The notes under the pieces were generated by a model. That model was not told the origin of the DNA. It worked only from the letters and a program-made list of their open reading frames with translations, and searched no databases. Of a stretch of 64,000 bases of DNA, positions 20,237 to 28,965 are shown in pieces. Source of the DNA: Porphyridium purpureum (Eukaryota > Rhodophyta > Bangiophyceae > Porphyridiales > Porphyridiaceae); assembly GCA_008690995.1 (NCBI GenBank), contig VRMN01000001.1, forward strand, positions 3,720,001 through 3,784,000, in the 5' to 3' direction. A program made the position numbers and the translations under genes. The stretch's first letter is position 1. Every line of letters begins with the position of its first letter.

Positions 20237-20947
20237 TTACTTGTCGACCTCGTTCACCGTGATGGTGAGGCCAAAGTCGTCCTCGACAGACTGGAGCATG
20301 TTCTGCAGCTTGGCTAGGCTGTCCTTGTTGGCGCCGAAGCGCGCGGTGAGCACAAACATCGGGAAGCCGGCGAATGGCGCGGTGGTGAGGTCGGTCTGCA
20401 TGTCGAGGATCGAGACGCTGCAGCGCGCCATACTCTCAGTCACGGCGCTGATGATCCCGACCGAGTCCGGGCCTTCCAATTGAAGCTCGTACTGCGTCAT
20501 GCCCGCCGTCATCTTCTTGGCGTCTGCCGCCTTCACACGCCCCGCGGGTCGAGTGTACACGACATACTCCTTCATGCGCTCCTGGAGGGCGCTGGACAGC
20601 GACGGCATGCTGCTCTCCGGGATGCTCATCAGCGCGATCAGGCTGAACTGGTCACCCAGCAGGGTCGAGCGACTCGCCTCCATATTCCCGCCCATTTCCG
20701 ACACGGTGGCTGCGAGCTTGGACACGACGCCTGCGCGATCGGGCCCGCTCATGAACAAGACATGCGTCGAGGACGCCTCTGGGCCGGCCATGAACGCGCG
20801 CCGCAGTTCGGCCAGCGACGCCGAGGCGCGCGGCGCGTTCCACGCGCGCGGCGCGCCGCCGGCTGCTGCTGCTGCTGCCGCCGCCGCCGGCACGCCCAAT
20901 CGCCGCAGCACACTCGATCCACCCAGCCTCGCCATGATACTCGCCAT
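20237..20947 (-). CDS. Double-ACT-domain protein (GcvR-like), probably mitochondrial
   Basis: 236 aa from ATG 20945-20947. Two ACT regulatory domains: ~65-140 starts with THVLFMSGPDRAGVVSKLAA and EMGGNMEASRSTLLGDQFSL; ~150-236 starts with YELQLEGPDSVGIISAVTE and has SVSILDMQTDL. This layout resembles bacterial GcvR and related amino-acid sensors; ACT domains bind small ligands such as glycine or serine. The first ~45 residues include an Ala tract and several Arg and few acids, consistent with an organelle presequence. No catalytic domain is present, so a sensing role is likely but the partner is unknown. Confidence 0.8.
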   Translation of the reverse strand: MASIMARLGGSSVLRRLGVPAAAAAAAAAGGAPRAWNAPRASASLAELRRAFMAGPEASSTHVLFMSGPDRAGVVSKLAATVSEMGGNMEASRSTLLGDQFSLIALMSIPESSMPSLSSALQERMKEYVVYTRPAGRVKAADAKKMTAGMTQYELQLEGPDSVGIISAVTESMARCSVSILDMQTDLTTAPFAGFPMFVLTARFGANKDSLAKLQNMLQSVEDDFGLTITVNEVDK

Positions 20948-21357
20948 CTTTCCGCTCAACACACGCCTCTGCTCCCCCTCAACCTAGACGTCACACACCA
21001 ATCTCCTCCAACACCCATCTATCACCCAGATCGGCGCAGATTGTCCTGATAAAATCGTGACTACCACAATTCTTCCCCCTTCAAATCAACCCAAAACAAT
21101 CCCTAAACCCAGACCCAAACCCGCGGGGCGAGTGTTGGACTACACGATGGCTGTACACCCTTACACTGTACTTACTCCTCAATTTTCTAACATTTGTCCC
21201 GCGCGATGTGCGTGTCCATTTTTTTTTTTAACTTTTATTTTTAATTCTTCAATTTCATTTTCTCTAGCTCTTGAAGTGCAGCGGAGTTGGTGTGTGTGAG
21301 GAAGGAGGCGGAGAAAACTGGGGGAGAAGCAAGAGGGGGCACAGCTTGGTGAGAGCC
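20948..21357. promoter_or_regulatory. Divergent promoter with paired CTGTAC elements
   Basis: CTGTAC at 21151-21156 and 21166-21171, fifteen bases apart, between the ACT (-) and amidohydrolase (+) genes. A T-run lies at ~21220-21245. Confidence 0.45.
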
Positions 21358-22836
21358 ATGCATCATCGGGACGTGGCGCTGGTGATCAGCGCGCGGTATG
21401 TGCTGCCGATTGAGCCGCGCTCGGATTTGGTGTTGGACGATCACGCGGTGGTCGTCGATACCGCGGGCCGGATCGTAGAGCTGCTTGACCGCGCAGAGGC
21501 GTGGGACAAATATGGTGCCGAGTGGCCGGCCGTGGGGGACGGCGGAGTTCGGAGCGGCAACGGCGATGATGTAAAGGTCGAGGTTTCGTCGCCCAAGTGC
21601 CCGCATATCGAGTTTGTGCACTTGCCGGACCATGCTCTCATGCCTGGCTTTGTGAATGCGCACACGCATACTGGAATGGCGCTGATGCGCGGCATGGCCG
21701 ATGACGAGGCGTTGTTCGCCTGGTTGCAGGACATTTGGAAGGTCGAGGGACGCTTTACGTCGCAGCCCTCTTTCTGCTACGACGGCGCGTACTTGTCGGC
21801 TGCAGAGATGATCCGAAATGGGACCACATGCTTTGCAGACATGTATTGGGACCCAGACGAGGCCGTGGCAGCGACCACGCGCGCAGGGCTGCGCGCGCTC
21901 ATTGGACTCATCTGTATTGGATTTCCGTCGCACTTTGCAAAGGACGAAGACGGATACATCACGCGCGGGCTGCAGACGCTGGAGAAACATAAGCACGAGC
22001 CTCTCGTGCGCTTTGCGTGGAGCCCCCACGCTCCTTACACCGTGTCAGATGCTACCCTGAAACGGCTGTCGGATTTATCGGAGCGTGACAACATTCCCTA
22101 CCACATTCACCTGCATGAAACCAGCGAAGAGTGCGATGCCTCAGAGCAACTGAATCGCGATTCGGGTGCTTGCCACAAGTCGGACTTTCTGGGAAGACCT
22201 GTCGCCAATCTCGAGCGGCTGGGAATCCTCAACTCACGCATGCTTGCCGCTCACATGGTCCACTTGACCGATGACGAAATCCAACTTGTTGCCGCGCGGA
22301 ACGTGAATGTGGTCCACTGCCCGACCTCGAACTTGAAGCTGGCCAGCGGATTCTGCCGCACGGTTGATTTGGTTCGCGCGGGCGTGAATGTGGCGCTCGG
22401 GACAGACTCGGTCTGCTCGAATAACAGCCTGGACATTTTTGAGGAGATGAAGATGGCGGCGTTGCTGGGCAAGACGCTCGCAAAGAGCCCTTCGTCTCTG
22501 CCGGCCCATATCGCGCTCAAGATGGCCACGCTGAATGGTGCTATCGCGCTGGGCATGCAGGATCTTATCGGAAGCCTAGTGCCTGGTAAAATGTGTGACA
22601 TGATTGGTGTCGAGTTGGGCACGCGGGCTGGAACGTCCCCTATCTTCAATCCGATTTCAACTCTGGTCTATGCAGCGTCTCACGAAGACGTAAAGGAAGT
22701 GTGGGTCGGAGGACGTCGTCTGCTCAGAAAGGGCAAATATGTCGACGTGGACATGAATGCACTGCTGGAAAGGAACCGCTTCTGGACCGAGAAGATAAAT
22801 GACTTTCGCAACTCGCAACCGGCGACAACACATTAA
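21358..22836 (+). CDS. Amidohydrolase, 5'-methylthioadenosine/S-adenosylhomocysteine deaminase type
   Basis: 492 aa, start ATG 21358. Metal-dependent amidohydrolase of the TrzA/MtaD group. Visible motifs: PGFVNAHTHTGMALMRG (metal His pair), IRNGTTCFADMYW, WSPHAPYTVSDATL, YHIHLHETSEECD, AAHMVHLTDDEI, HCPTSNLKLASG, and the catalytic Asp in ALGTDSVCSNNSLDIFEEMK. The order and spacing fit bacterial MTA/SAH deaminases better than guanine deaminases. It would deaminate the adenine ring of methylthioadenosine or SAH, linking to methionine salvage. Substrate cannot be fixed from sequence. The frame is open a little upstream but without another ATG. Confidence 0.85.
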   Translation: MHHRDVALVISARYVLPIEPRSDLVLDDHAVVVDTAGRIVELLDRAEAWDKYGAEWPAVGDGGVRSGNGDDVKVEVSSPKCPHIEFVHLPDHALMPGFVNAHTHTGMALMRGMADDEALFAWLQDIWKVEGRFTSQPSFCYDGAYLSAAEMIRNGTTCFADMYWDPDEAVAATTRAGLRALIGLICIGFPSHFAKDEDGYITRGLQTLEKHKHEPLVRFAWSPHAPYTVSDATLKRLSDLSERDNIPYHIHLHETSEECDASEQLNRDSGACHKSDFLGRPVANLERLGILNSRMLAAHMVHLTDDEIQLVAARNVNVVHCPTSNLKLASGFCRTVDLVRAGVNVALGTDSVCSNNSLDIFEEMKMAALLGKTLAKSPSSLPAHIALKMATLNGAIALGMQDLIGSLVPGKMCDMIGVELGTRAGTSPIFNPISTLVYAASHEDVKEVWVGGRRLLRKGKYVDVDMNALLERNRFWTEKINDFRNSQPATTH

Positions 22837-23009
22837 AGCGCTTCTCCTTCTGACTTTAAGATTTCGCTGGACGGGCGCGCATGCGAGTGAAAATTGAAGC
22901 GTCTCAGTTTTGGCGGGGCAAGGGGCACACACCGCCGACCGGATCGTTTTTCCAAGGAAGGAGAAAGAAGAAATGCTTTCGAGCCGGAGGAAGCCTGTCA
23001 TCCAGAGCC

Positions 23010-24225
23010 TCACATACCGAACGAGTATTTTACAAACGGCTGGGATCGCAATGTGTCAAAGATGTACACTACCTCCGATGCGCTGTCTACATGCACGGTG
23101 ATAATCACTTCAACATACCGCCCTGCCACGCCTATCTCTAGGTCATCCAGCGGGACTTCGCGCTTCAGCACGCGTTGCAGCTCACCGTGAACGCGACTTG
23201 AAAAGTCCTTCCCCTTTCCCCACACTCTGAAGGTATACAGACACGGGAACGTCATCGCAACATCGATCGCAGCGGGCCCCGGGTCCAAGTCGTCGAGCAT
23301 TTTGCGCCTCCCGCGTCGGGCCCTTGTTTTCAAGATTGGCTGCGGGGATGTCGCAGCAGGTGAGGATGGTGCAGTGTCCGTTATGAGCTCAACGAGCTCA
23401 TCGGAGGACCGTGCCTTCGGATTTGACAATGATCGATTTTCCCGCTCGGTGTCAGTCCTCTTCGCGTGGGCTCGAGCAGTTGAGCCTCGCGCTTTTACGC
23501 TCTGAGACGACGACTTCGCTTCCACATAGCTACTCATCACTTGCACGCAATCAGCAGGCGGGCCGGCACCAAAGCCCTTACTCCATTGCAACATTTCTGA
23601 CGGCGACTTACCCAACGACAAATCAAAGAGGGCCTTCGCAGCATTCTGTTTGCTCTTTACCTCTGCCTTTGAATTTGAGTCGCGCGAATGCAAAGCCTTG
23701 ATGGCGCGCGCGTCTGCTTTTCCCGCGTAAGCGACTTCCACCTCCACCTCCTCGTTCAAAATCCAATCCTCTGGTTTTCGCGTGTGCTGGATCGCGTAGT
23801 CCATTGCATTGCGCGCATTATCATCGTCATACTCTGCATAGGCACTCAAGTCGGGGGACCAAACACCTGCTTCCCGTGGTCTCACCTGCGGCAAATCTGC
23901 CACAGGATTTTCGGGGTCATCCACTGGCTCTGGCAATGAAGGCGCCTCAGTAATCTGAAAGGATTCCATCAGCTCGTCTGTGTCATCATGATCAGATACG
24001 TCATTATCGTCTTCATCATCGTGTCTACTGTCGTCGAGTGTCTGCAAAACTTTGGCAGAGGACGCGGGTTGAGAAGTTTGCGGATCGACTGTTTCGTCTT
24101 CATCATCGAGAAGATCTTGGTCTTCTTCCTCCTCCTCTTCCTCTTCTTCATCACTCAGACGGTCATGGTCCTCACCACTATCTGTATCGACATCGTCTTC
24201 TTCCTGATCCTCTTCCTCTTCCTCC

Positions 24226-24269
<44 letters not shown>

Positions 24270-24767
24270 ACCATCGTCATCACCATCGTCATCAAATAAT
24301 GCGCCTCCCTCCCGTTCCGTGGTCGCGCCGGCATCACCATCTTCCACGACAACGGCGGGCGGCAGCTCGATATCCTCGAGCAAGGTCCAGAGCAGTTCAT
24401 CATCAGACGGCACCCTCTCGTCGTGCTCTTCTCCGCTGGCCCGCGCAGCCCCTTGTTGTCGTCGTCTTCCCTTTCTATCTTGCGGGGCAGTTTGCTGGTA
24501 CGCGCTACTATCATTATACTGATCTGACAAAGCGGTCCGGCTTGTCCGCAACCTTGCACCCGCCTTTAACCTAACGCGCAAACCCACTGGTCGAACAGCC
24601 AGCAGGGATGCGTTGGCGGACGTCGACACGCTCGTTTGCCGTCGGCCGTACCCAACGACCTCTAGTCCAACATGGCAGAAGCACGGTCCTATGCGCTCTT
24701 TTCCATGGAACGGCGAACCTACGGCGCTGTCTGCGGCCGCCGCAGAGCTCGCGCTGAGGTTCGCCAT
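23010..24767 (-). CDS. DUF493 (YbeD-like) domain protein with long acidic tract
   Basis: 585 aa, start ATG 24765-24767. The last ~80 residues (FPCLYTFRVWGKGKDFSSRV ... IGVAGRYVEVIITVHVDSA) match the DUF493/YbeD fold, a small ACT-like domain known from bacteria and plastid proteins. Residues ~165-285 are almost all Asp and Glu, coded by a hexanucleotide-like GAT/GAC microsatellite at about 24220-24295. The N-terminal ~85 residues are Ser/Ala/Arg-rich, suggesting plastid targeting. Function is unknown; the acidic middle may bind a basic partner. Confidence 0.7.
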
Positions 24768-24900
24768 CCTCGCATTGGCGCGCTCGCGCGTGACAGAAGC
24801 GTTGTTCGCAACGTTTATCGCGGCCTTCCCTTCCCCTTTAGATCCTTCTTCACTGTGCGCTTGTTGACTTTGAGCGTTCGCACTGAACTGAACCGAACCG

Positions 24901-24945
24901 AACCGTTAACATGAACCGAACCGTTAACATGAACCGAACCGTTAG
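24901..24945. repeat. 18-bp tandem repeat of an AACCGTTAA element
   Basis: AACCGTTAACATGAACCG occurs twice exactly (24901-24918, 24919-24936) and then as AACCGTTAG to 24945, preceded by more AACCG units from ~24887. It lies upstream of the DUF493 gene and shares the AACCGTTA core with other promoters in the window. Confidence 0.85.
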
Positions 24946-25695
24946 TGGATTTTTTTTAAATTTGCAAGTGGCATGCCGGGTCAGAGAACGAGAGTCAGAA
25001 CCTGGCGGCGCCGGGAGCGTTTTGAGCGACGGCCAGCAAATGCCATGGAAGAAGCCAAAACGAGAGGTCTCAATAGCACCGACGGCAACGTCTTCAACGC
25101 CAGCGTCAGCGTCAGCAGCGGGCAATGAGTTCTACCCGTGGTTGAATCAGCAATGCAAGCCAACCGGTCGGTACAAGTAGCTACATGAATCAGAAAAACG
25201 GCCAGAAGCAAATGCCGGATGCGCACGAGCCAACAAAGCGATGCCGTCCTTTTGCGCGTCTGCGTCTCACGGCGCGAGATCCAAAAGCGCACACCATGCA
25301 GATGATGTTCGGCCACGTGCAGAACCGCGTCCTTTCTGTCGATGCAGTCAAAATGTAGCGCATTGTGCGGCTGGGCGTGGGCATGGGCGAGCTGACGTCC
25401 AATTTTGATACAGCGGATACCGTACGCCAGTACTATGTGCCGTGACGCACAGCATGCATGAAGGCGCACGCCCAACGCAGTGGACGAGACGAGCGAGCAT
25501 CTGGCCAAGGTACTGAAGGGCGATGACGAATGCAGTGGAAAGAGGAGAGATTTCGGACACGAGACGGCTAAATAAGGTTTCCTGCCGTCTCTTTCAGCTC
25601 CTTGTGTCTGTGGCGTATCTGAAGGGATCTTCTGGAGAGGTCAAGTAGGCGAGGAACACAAAAATATGGGGTTTATACTTCCAGGAGACCGCGCG
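24946..25695. other. No confident gene; short open frames only
   Basis: Short plus-strand ATG frames occur at 25040-25180 (46 aa) and 25185-25358 (57 aa), then a 25359-25445 stretch in frame with the second after its stop. They are in different frames and no donor/acceptor pair that I tried joins them. None matches a family I know. This could be a small multi-exon gene, an eroded gene, or a transcribed spacer. Confidence 0.35.
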
Positions 25696-27201
25696 TTACT
25701 TCAGTCGCTCGAATGCGGCGGTAAGGTCCTTGATCAAATCGGCGGTATCTTCTAGCCCAATGTGGAGGCGCAATGTCTTTCCGTATGTGTGGTCGTCATA
25801 CTGGAAAGTGTCGACGGAACGAGCCGAGTTGATGTTGCAGGGCATGATCAGACTCTCAAACCCACCCCATGAAAACCCAATGGAAAAGAGTGCCAAGCCG
25901 TCAATGAAGCGGTCCACGGCATCCTGCGCAAACTCAGCTTTCAGTTGAAAGGTGAAAAGCCCATTTGAGCCAGAAAAGTCGCGCTTGAATAGCTCATGTT
26001 GCGGGTGTGACTGTAGACCCGGATGGATCACGCGAGCCACCTCAGGACGGGTCTCCAACCAGTTTGCCACTTCCAACGCATTCTTTTCGTGCTGGCGAAG
26101 ACGGACCCCGAGAGTGCGCAGACCGCGCAACGCAAGATAACAATCATCTGGGCCGGGAGGACATCCAAGCATTGCGACGCTCAACTTGACCGGTCGATAT
26201 GTCTGTTCTGTGCACGCAATGAGACCAAGCATAATGTCTGAATGGCCACCGATGTACTTGGTGGCTGCGTTGTAAGAAACATCCGCGCCCAGTGCGAGCG
26301 GTTGATACAAAGTCGGCCCATACGTATTGTCAACTATCACTTTGGCCCCCAACTCGTGCGCAAGTTCACACAGCGCGGGCAGATCTTGCACTTCAAACGA
26401 AAGCGACGCAGGTGATTCGCAAAACAGGACTTTGGTCTTCCCCGGTTTAAATAGGGAGCGCAAGTTGTCCACGGGCGTCGCCGGAGAATAGTAAGTCACA
26501 TCGACACCGAAACGCTTCAAAAACTTATCACAGAAAGAGCGTGTTGGGTCATACACGGCATCGGTCATCAGCACATGGTCACCGGCCTCCACGAACGCGA
26601 GAATCGATGCGTTTGCGGCGGCCACACCAGATCCTACGGCGCAGGCGTTATGACCACCTTCAATAACGGCAAAGGCCTCTTCAAGTGCCCAGGATGTGGG
26701 CTGACCGTGTCTTCCATACCACAGGCCCGTGAACGGCCAGTCTGACGAAGCGTATCTGAGCGCCTTCATTGTCGGAAATGTGACCGTGGATGCATGATAT
26801 ACGGGCGGATTCACCACTGACCTACCATACTCATCTGTAGTCCACAAGTGCGGCGCGTGTCCGCCCTTGATCAGCTTGGTCGCCATACCATACTGCTCCA
26901 GCTCACCTTCGTAGCCCGAATTTGATGAGCGTGGCGACGCGGGCTCGTTGTTTTGTGCATTTGCAGGCTTCGCATCCATGCTCAGTTTAGCGCAGCTTCG
27001 TACGCGTCCTCGAAAACACTCCCTTGATCGAGACTGCGCGAACAGCAGCTGCTGCTGTGGATGCACACAGAACGAATGGCGCAGATACTGCGTCCCCGAC
27101 GCGAGTCTGCCGGACGCCTGGTCGCGCACCGACAATAATCCCAACCCGACCCACGCACATTCACCAGACATGACCTTGATGCGCGCTGGGTCTCCACTCA
27201 T
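25696..27201 (-). CDS. Cystathionine beta-lyase, proteobacterial MetC type, copy 1
   Basis: 501 aa from ATG 27199-27201. PLP enzyme of the Cys/Met metabolism family. Motifs: YHASTVTFPTMKAL, LWYGRHGQPTSWALEEAF, VGSGVAAANASILAFVEAGD, CESPASLSFEVQDLPALCEL, VDNTYGPTLY, and the PLP lysine in NAATKYIGGHSD at about residue 315, then SIGFSWGGFESLIMP. These follow Escherichia/rhizobial MetC rather than the plant-type lyases. The reaction would cleave cystathionine to homocysteine, pyruvate and ammonia. The first ~100 residues look like an organellar transit peptide. It is a tandem paralogue of the gene at 27348-28715. Confidence 0.85.
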   Translation of the reverse strand: MSGDPARIKVMSGECAWVGLGLLSVRDQASGRLASGTQYLRHSFCVHPQQQLLFAQSRSRECFRGRVRSCAKLSMDAKPANAQNNEPASPRSSNSGYEGELEQYGMATKLIKGGHAPHLWTTDEYGRSVVNPPVYHASTVTFPTMKALRYASSDWPFTGLWYGRHGQPTSWALEEAFAVIEGGHNACAVGSGVAAANASILAFVEAGDHVLMTDAVYDPTRSFCDKFLKRFGVDVTYYSPATPVDNLRSLFKPGKTKVLFCESPASLSFEVQDLPALCELAHELGAKVIVDNTYGPTLYQPLALGADVSYNAATKYIGGHSDIMLGLIACTEQTYRPVKLSVAMLGCPPGPDDCYLALRGLRTLGVRLRQHEKNALEVANWLETRPEVARVIHPGLQSHPQHELFKRDFSGSNGLFTFQLKAEFAQDAVDRFIDGLALFSIGFSWGGFESLIMPCNINSARSVDTFQYDDHTYGKTLRLHIGLEDTADLIKDLTAAFERLK

Positions 27202-27347
27202 GGCGTCGCTCCACAAATCACTCACTTCCACACAGCGCCCGCTTCTCCCCCACAAGGATCGCTCTTTCCCTTAGTTTATTGCCGACCACTGTCGCCGACG
27301 GGTACAAGTTTCCGGCGCAGATTCGTCGTTCTTCAGAGTTGACCGGT

Positions 27348-28715
27348 TTATTCTCTCCCATTCAAGCAATCGAAAGCAGCGAGCAGGTCGTGGATCAAGT
27401 CCTGTGGGTCTTCGAGGCCGACGTGCAGGCGCAATGTTATGCCAAAGGTGTGCTCATCATAGACAAACTTGGAGACGCGGCGGCTGGAATTAATCCTACA
27501 CTGCAGAATTAAGCTCTCGAAGCCGCCCCACGAGAAGCCGAGCGTGAACAACGTTAGGCCGTTGATGAAGCGGTTGGCGTCGTCTTGTGAATATCGAGCA
27601 TGCAGCTGGAACGTAAATAGACCATTGGAGCCAGAAAAGTCACGTTTGAACAGTGCGTGCTGAGGGTGTGAACGCAGACCGGGGTGGATTACTCGCACGA
27701 CTTCGGGTCGCGATTCCAGCCATTGGGCCACCTGCAGACCGTTCTTTTCGTGCTGTTTGATGCGCACGCCGAGTGTACGGAGACCCCGTAATGCAAGGTA
27801 GCAATCGTCTGGACCGGGAGGACACCCAAGCATCGCGACACTTCGCTTCACTGCCGTATATGTTTGCTTCGTGCATGCAATCAATCCCATCACGATGTCT
27901 GAGTGACCGCCAATGTACTTGGTGGCTGCGTTGTAGGAAACGTCCGCACCAAGCGCGAGTGGCTGATAAAGTGTCGGCCCATAAGTGTTGTCGGCAATCA
28001 CTTTGGCACCAAACTCGTGCGCAACTTTGCAAAAGGCGCGCAAGTCCTGAACTTCGAAAGAAAGCGACGACGGCGACTCGCAGAAAAGCACTTTGGTTTT
28101 CTTGGATATGAATAGAGTACGCAGCTCCTCTGCTGACGCAGTTGGGCTATAGTAGGTAACCTCAACGAAGAAGCGCTTCAGAAACTTGTCACAAAATGAC
28201 CGTGTTGGGCCGTACACTCCGTCGCTGACCAAGACATGGTCACCGCCCTGCACGAATGCTAGAATAGATGCATTGGCGGCCGCGACACCTGAGCCCACTG
28301 CGCACGCCTTGTAAGCACCCTCAATCACAGCGAATGCCTCTTCTAGAGCCCACGAAGTAGGCTGACCGAATCGACCATAATACCAGCCTGAGAGCGGGCT
28401 TTTGTTGGCATGGTTCAAAGCTTCCACATTTGGGAAGGTCACTGTGGACGCATGATACACAGGCGGGTTCACGACCGATCGACCATACTCATCACTTGTC
28501 CACAAATACGGTGCATGCCCTCCTTTGATCAGCTTGGTGGCCATTCCGTACTCACGAAGCGCATCGTGTTGAATCTCGGCGGACTGACTCGATTCTTCTG
28601 CACTTGTCATTACAACTCGCTCCGAACGCATGCCATTCGGACACCTGAGCGCTTGTTGAGGAGCCGACAGTACAGCAAACGAACTCAACACGAATGCAGG
28701 CCGTCCAGACATCAT
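27348..28715 (-). CDS. Cystathionine beta-lyase, proteobacterial MetC type, copy 2
   Basis: 455 aa from ATG 28713-28715 (a second ATG follows at once). Closely similar along its whole length to copy 1: EYGMATKLIKGGHAPYLW, YHASTVTFPNVEAL, WYYGRFGQPTSWALEEAF, and NAATKYIGGHSD with the PLP lysine at about residue 266. Differences are concentrated in the presequence and the loop after YYSP. Both copies keep the catalytic residues that I can recognise. Tandem head-to-tail arrangement, 146 bases between copy 2 stop and copy 1 start, points to local duplication. Confidence 0.85.
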   Translation of the reverse strand: MMSGRPAFVLSSFAVLSAPQQALRCPNGMRSERVVMTSAEESSQSAEIQHDALREYGMATKLIKGGHAPYLWTSDEYGRSVVNPPVYHASTVTFPNVEALNHANKSPLSGWYYGRFGQPTSWALEEAFAVIEGAYKACAVGSGVAAANASILAFVQGGDHVLVSDGVYGPTRSFCDKFLKRFFVEVTYYSPTASAEELRTLFISKKTKVLFCESPSSLSFEVQDLRAFCKVAHEFGAKVIADNTYGPTLYQPLALGADVSYNAATKYIGGHSDIVMGLIACTKQTYTAVKRSVAMLGCPPGPDDCYLALRGLRTLGVRIKQHEKNGLQVAQWLESRPEVVRVIHPGLRSHPQHALFKRDFSGSNGLFTFQLHARYSQDDANRFINGLTLFTLGFSWGGFESLILQCRINSSRRVSKFVYDEHTFGITLRLHVGLEDPQDLIHDLLAAFDCLNGRE

Positions 28716-28812
28716 GCCAGTGGGAAAAGCGTGCGCACACTGTGGCACAAGACATTCTCCGGCAGAATGCCATTCGCGTTGTCGTGCACATTTGCGCAAA
28801 AACGGTGGAACG

Positions 28813-28875
28813 GTTTATCGCGTCATCAGCTAAACGGTTTATATTGGTTCGATAAGCCGATAAGCCAATAAACCG
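28813..28875. promoter_or_regulatory. CCGATAAGCC/AAACGGTTTA element cluster upstream of CPSF2
   Basis: GGTTTATCG, AAACGGTTTA, then GATAAGCCGATAAGCC and CCAATAAACCGG in about 60 bases, shared promoter of the lyase copy 2 (-) and CPSF2 (+). The same words occur near 13485-13509 and 56440-56475. Confidence 0.5.
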
Positions 28876-28913
28876 GAATTAAGGGTCAGAGAAGACGCGA
28901 CGGAAGGAGCGAG

Positions 28914-28916
<3 letters not shown>

Positions 28917-28942
<26 letters not shown>
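28917..28942 (+). repeat. (GA)n leader before CPSF2
   Basis: A pure GA run ends 24 bases before the ATG of CPSF2. Similar purine-rich leaders occur upstream of MND1 (~36437), galactokinase (~40918-40958) and dihydroorotate dehydrogenase (~56885-56905). Confidence 0.8.
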
Positions 28943-28944
<2 letters not shown>

Positions 28945-28965
28945 CGAGAAGAAGAGCGAGCGACC

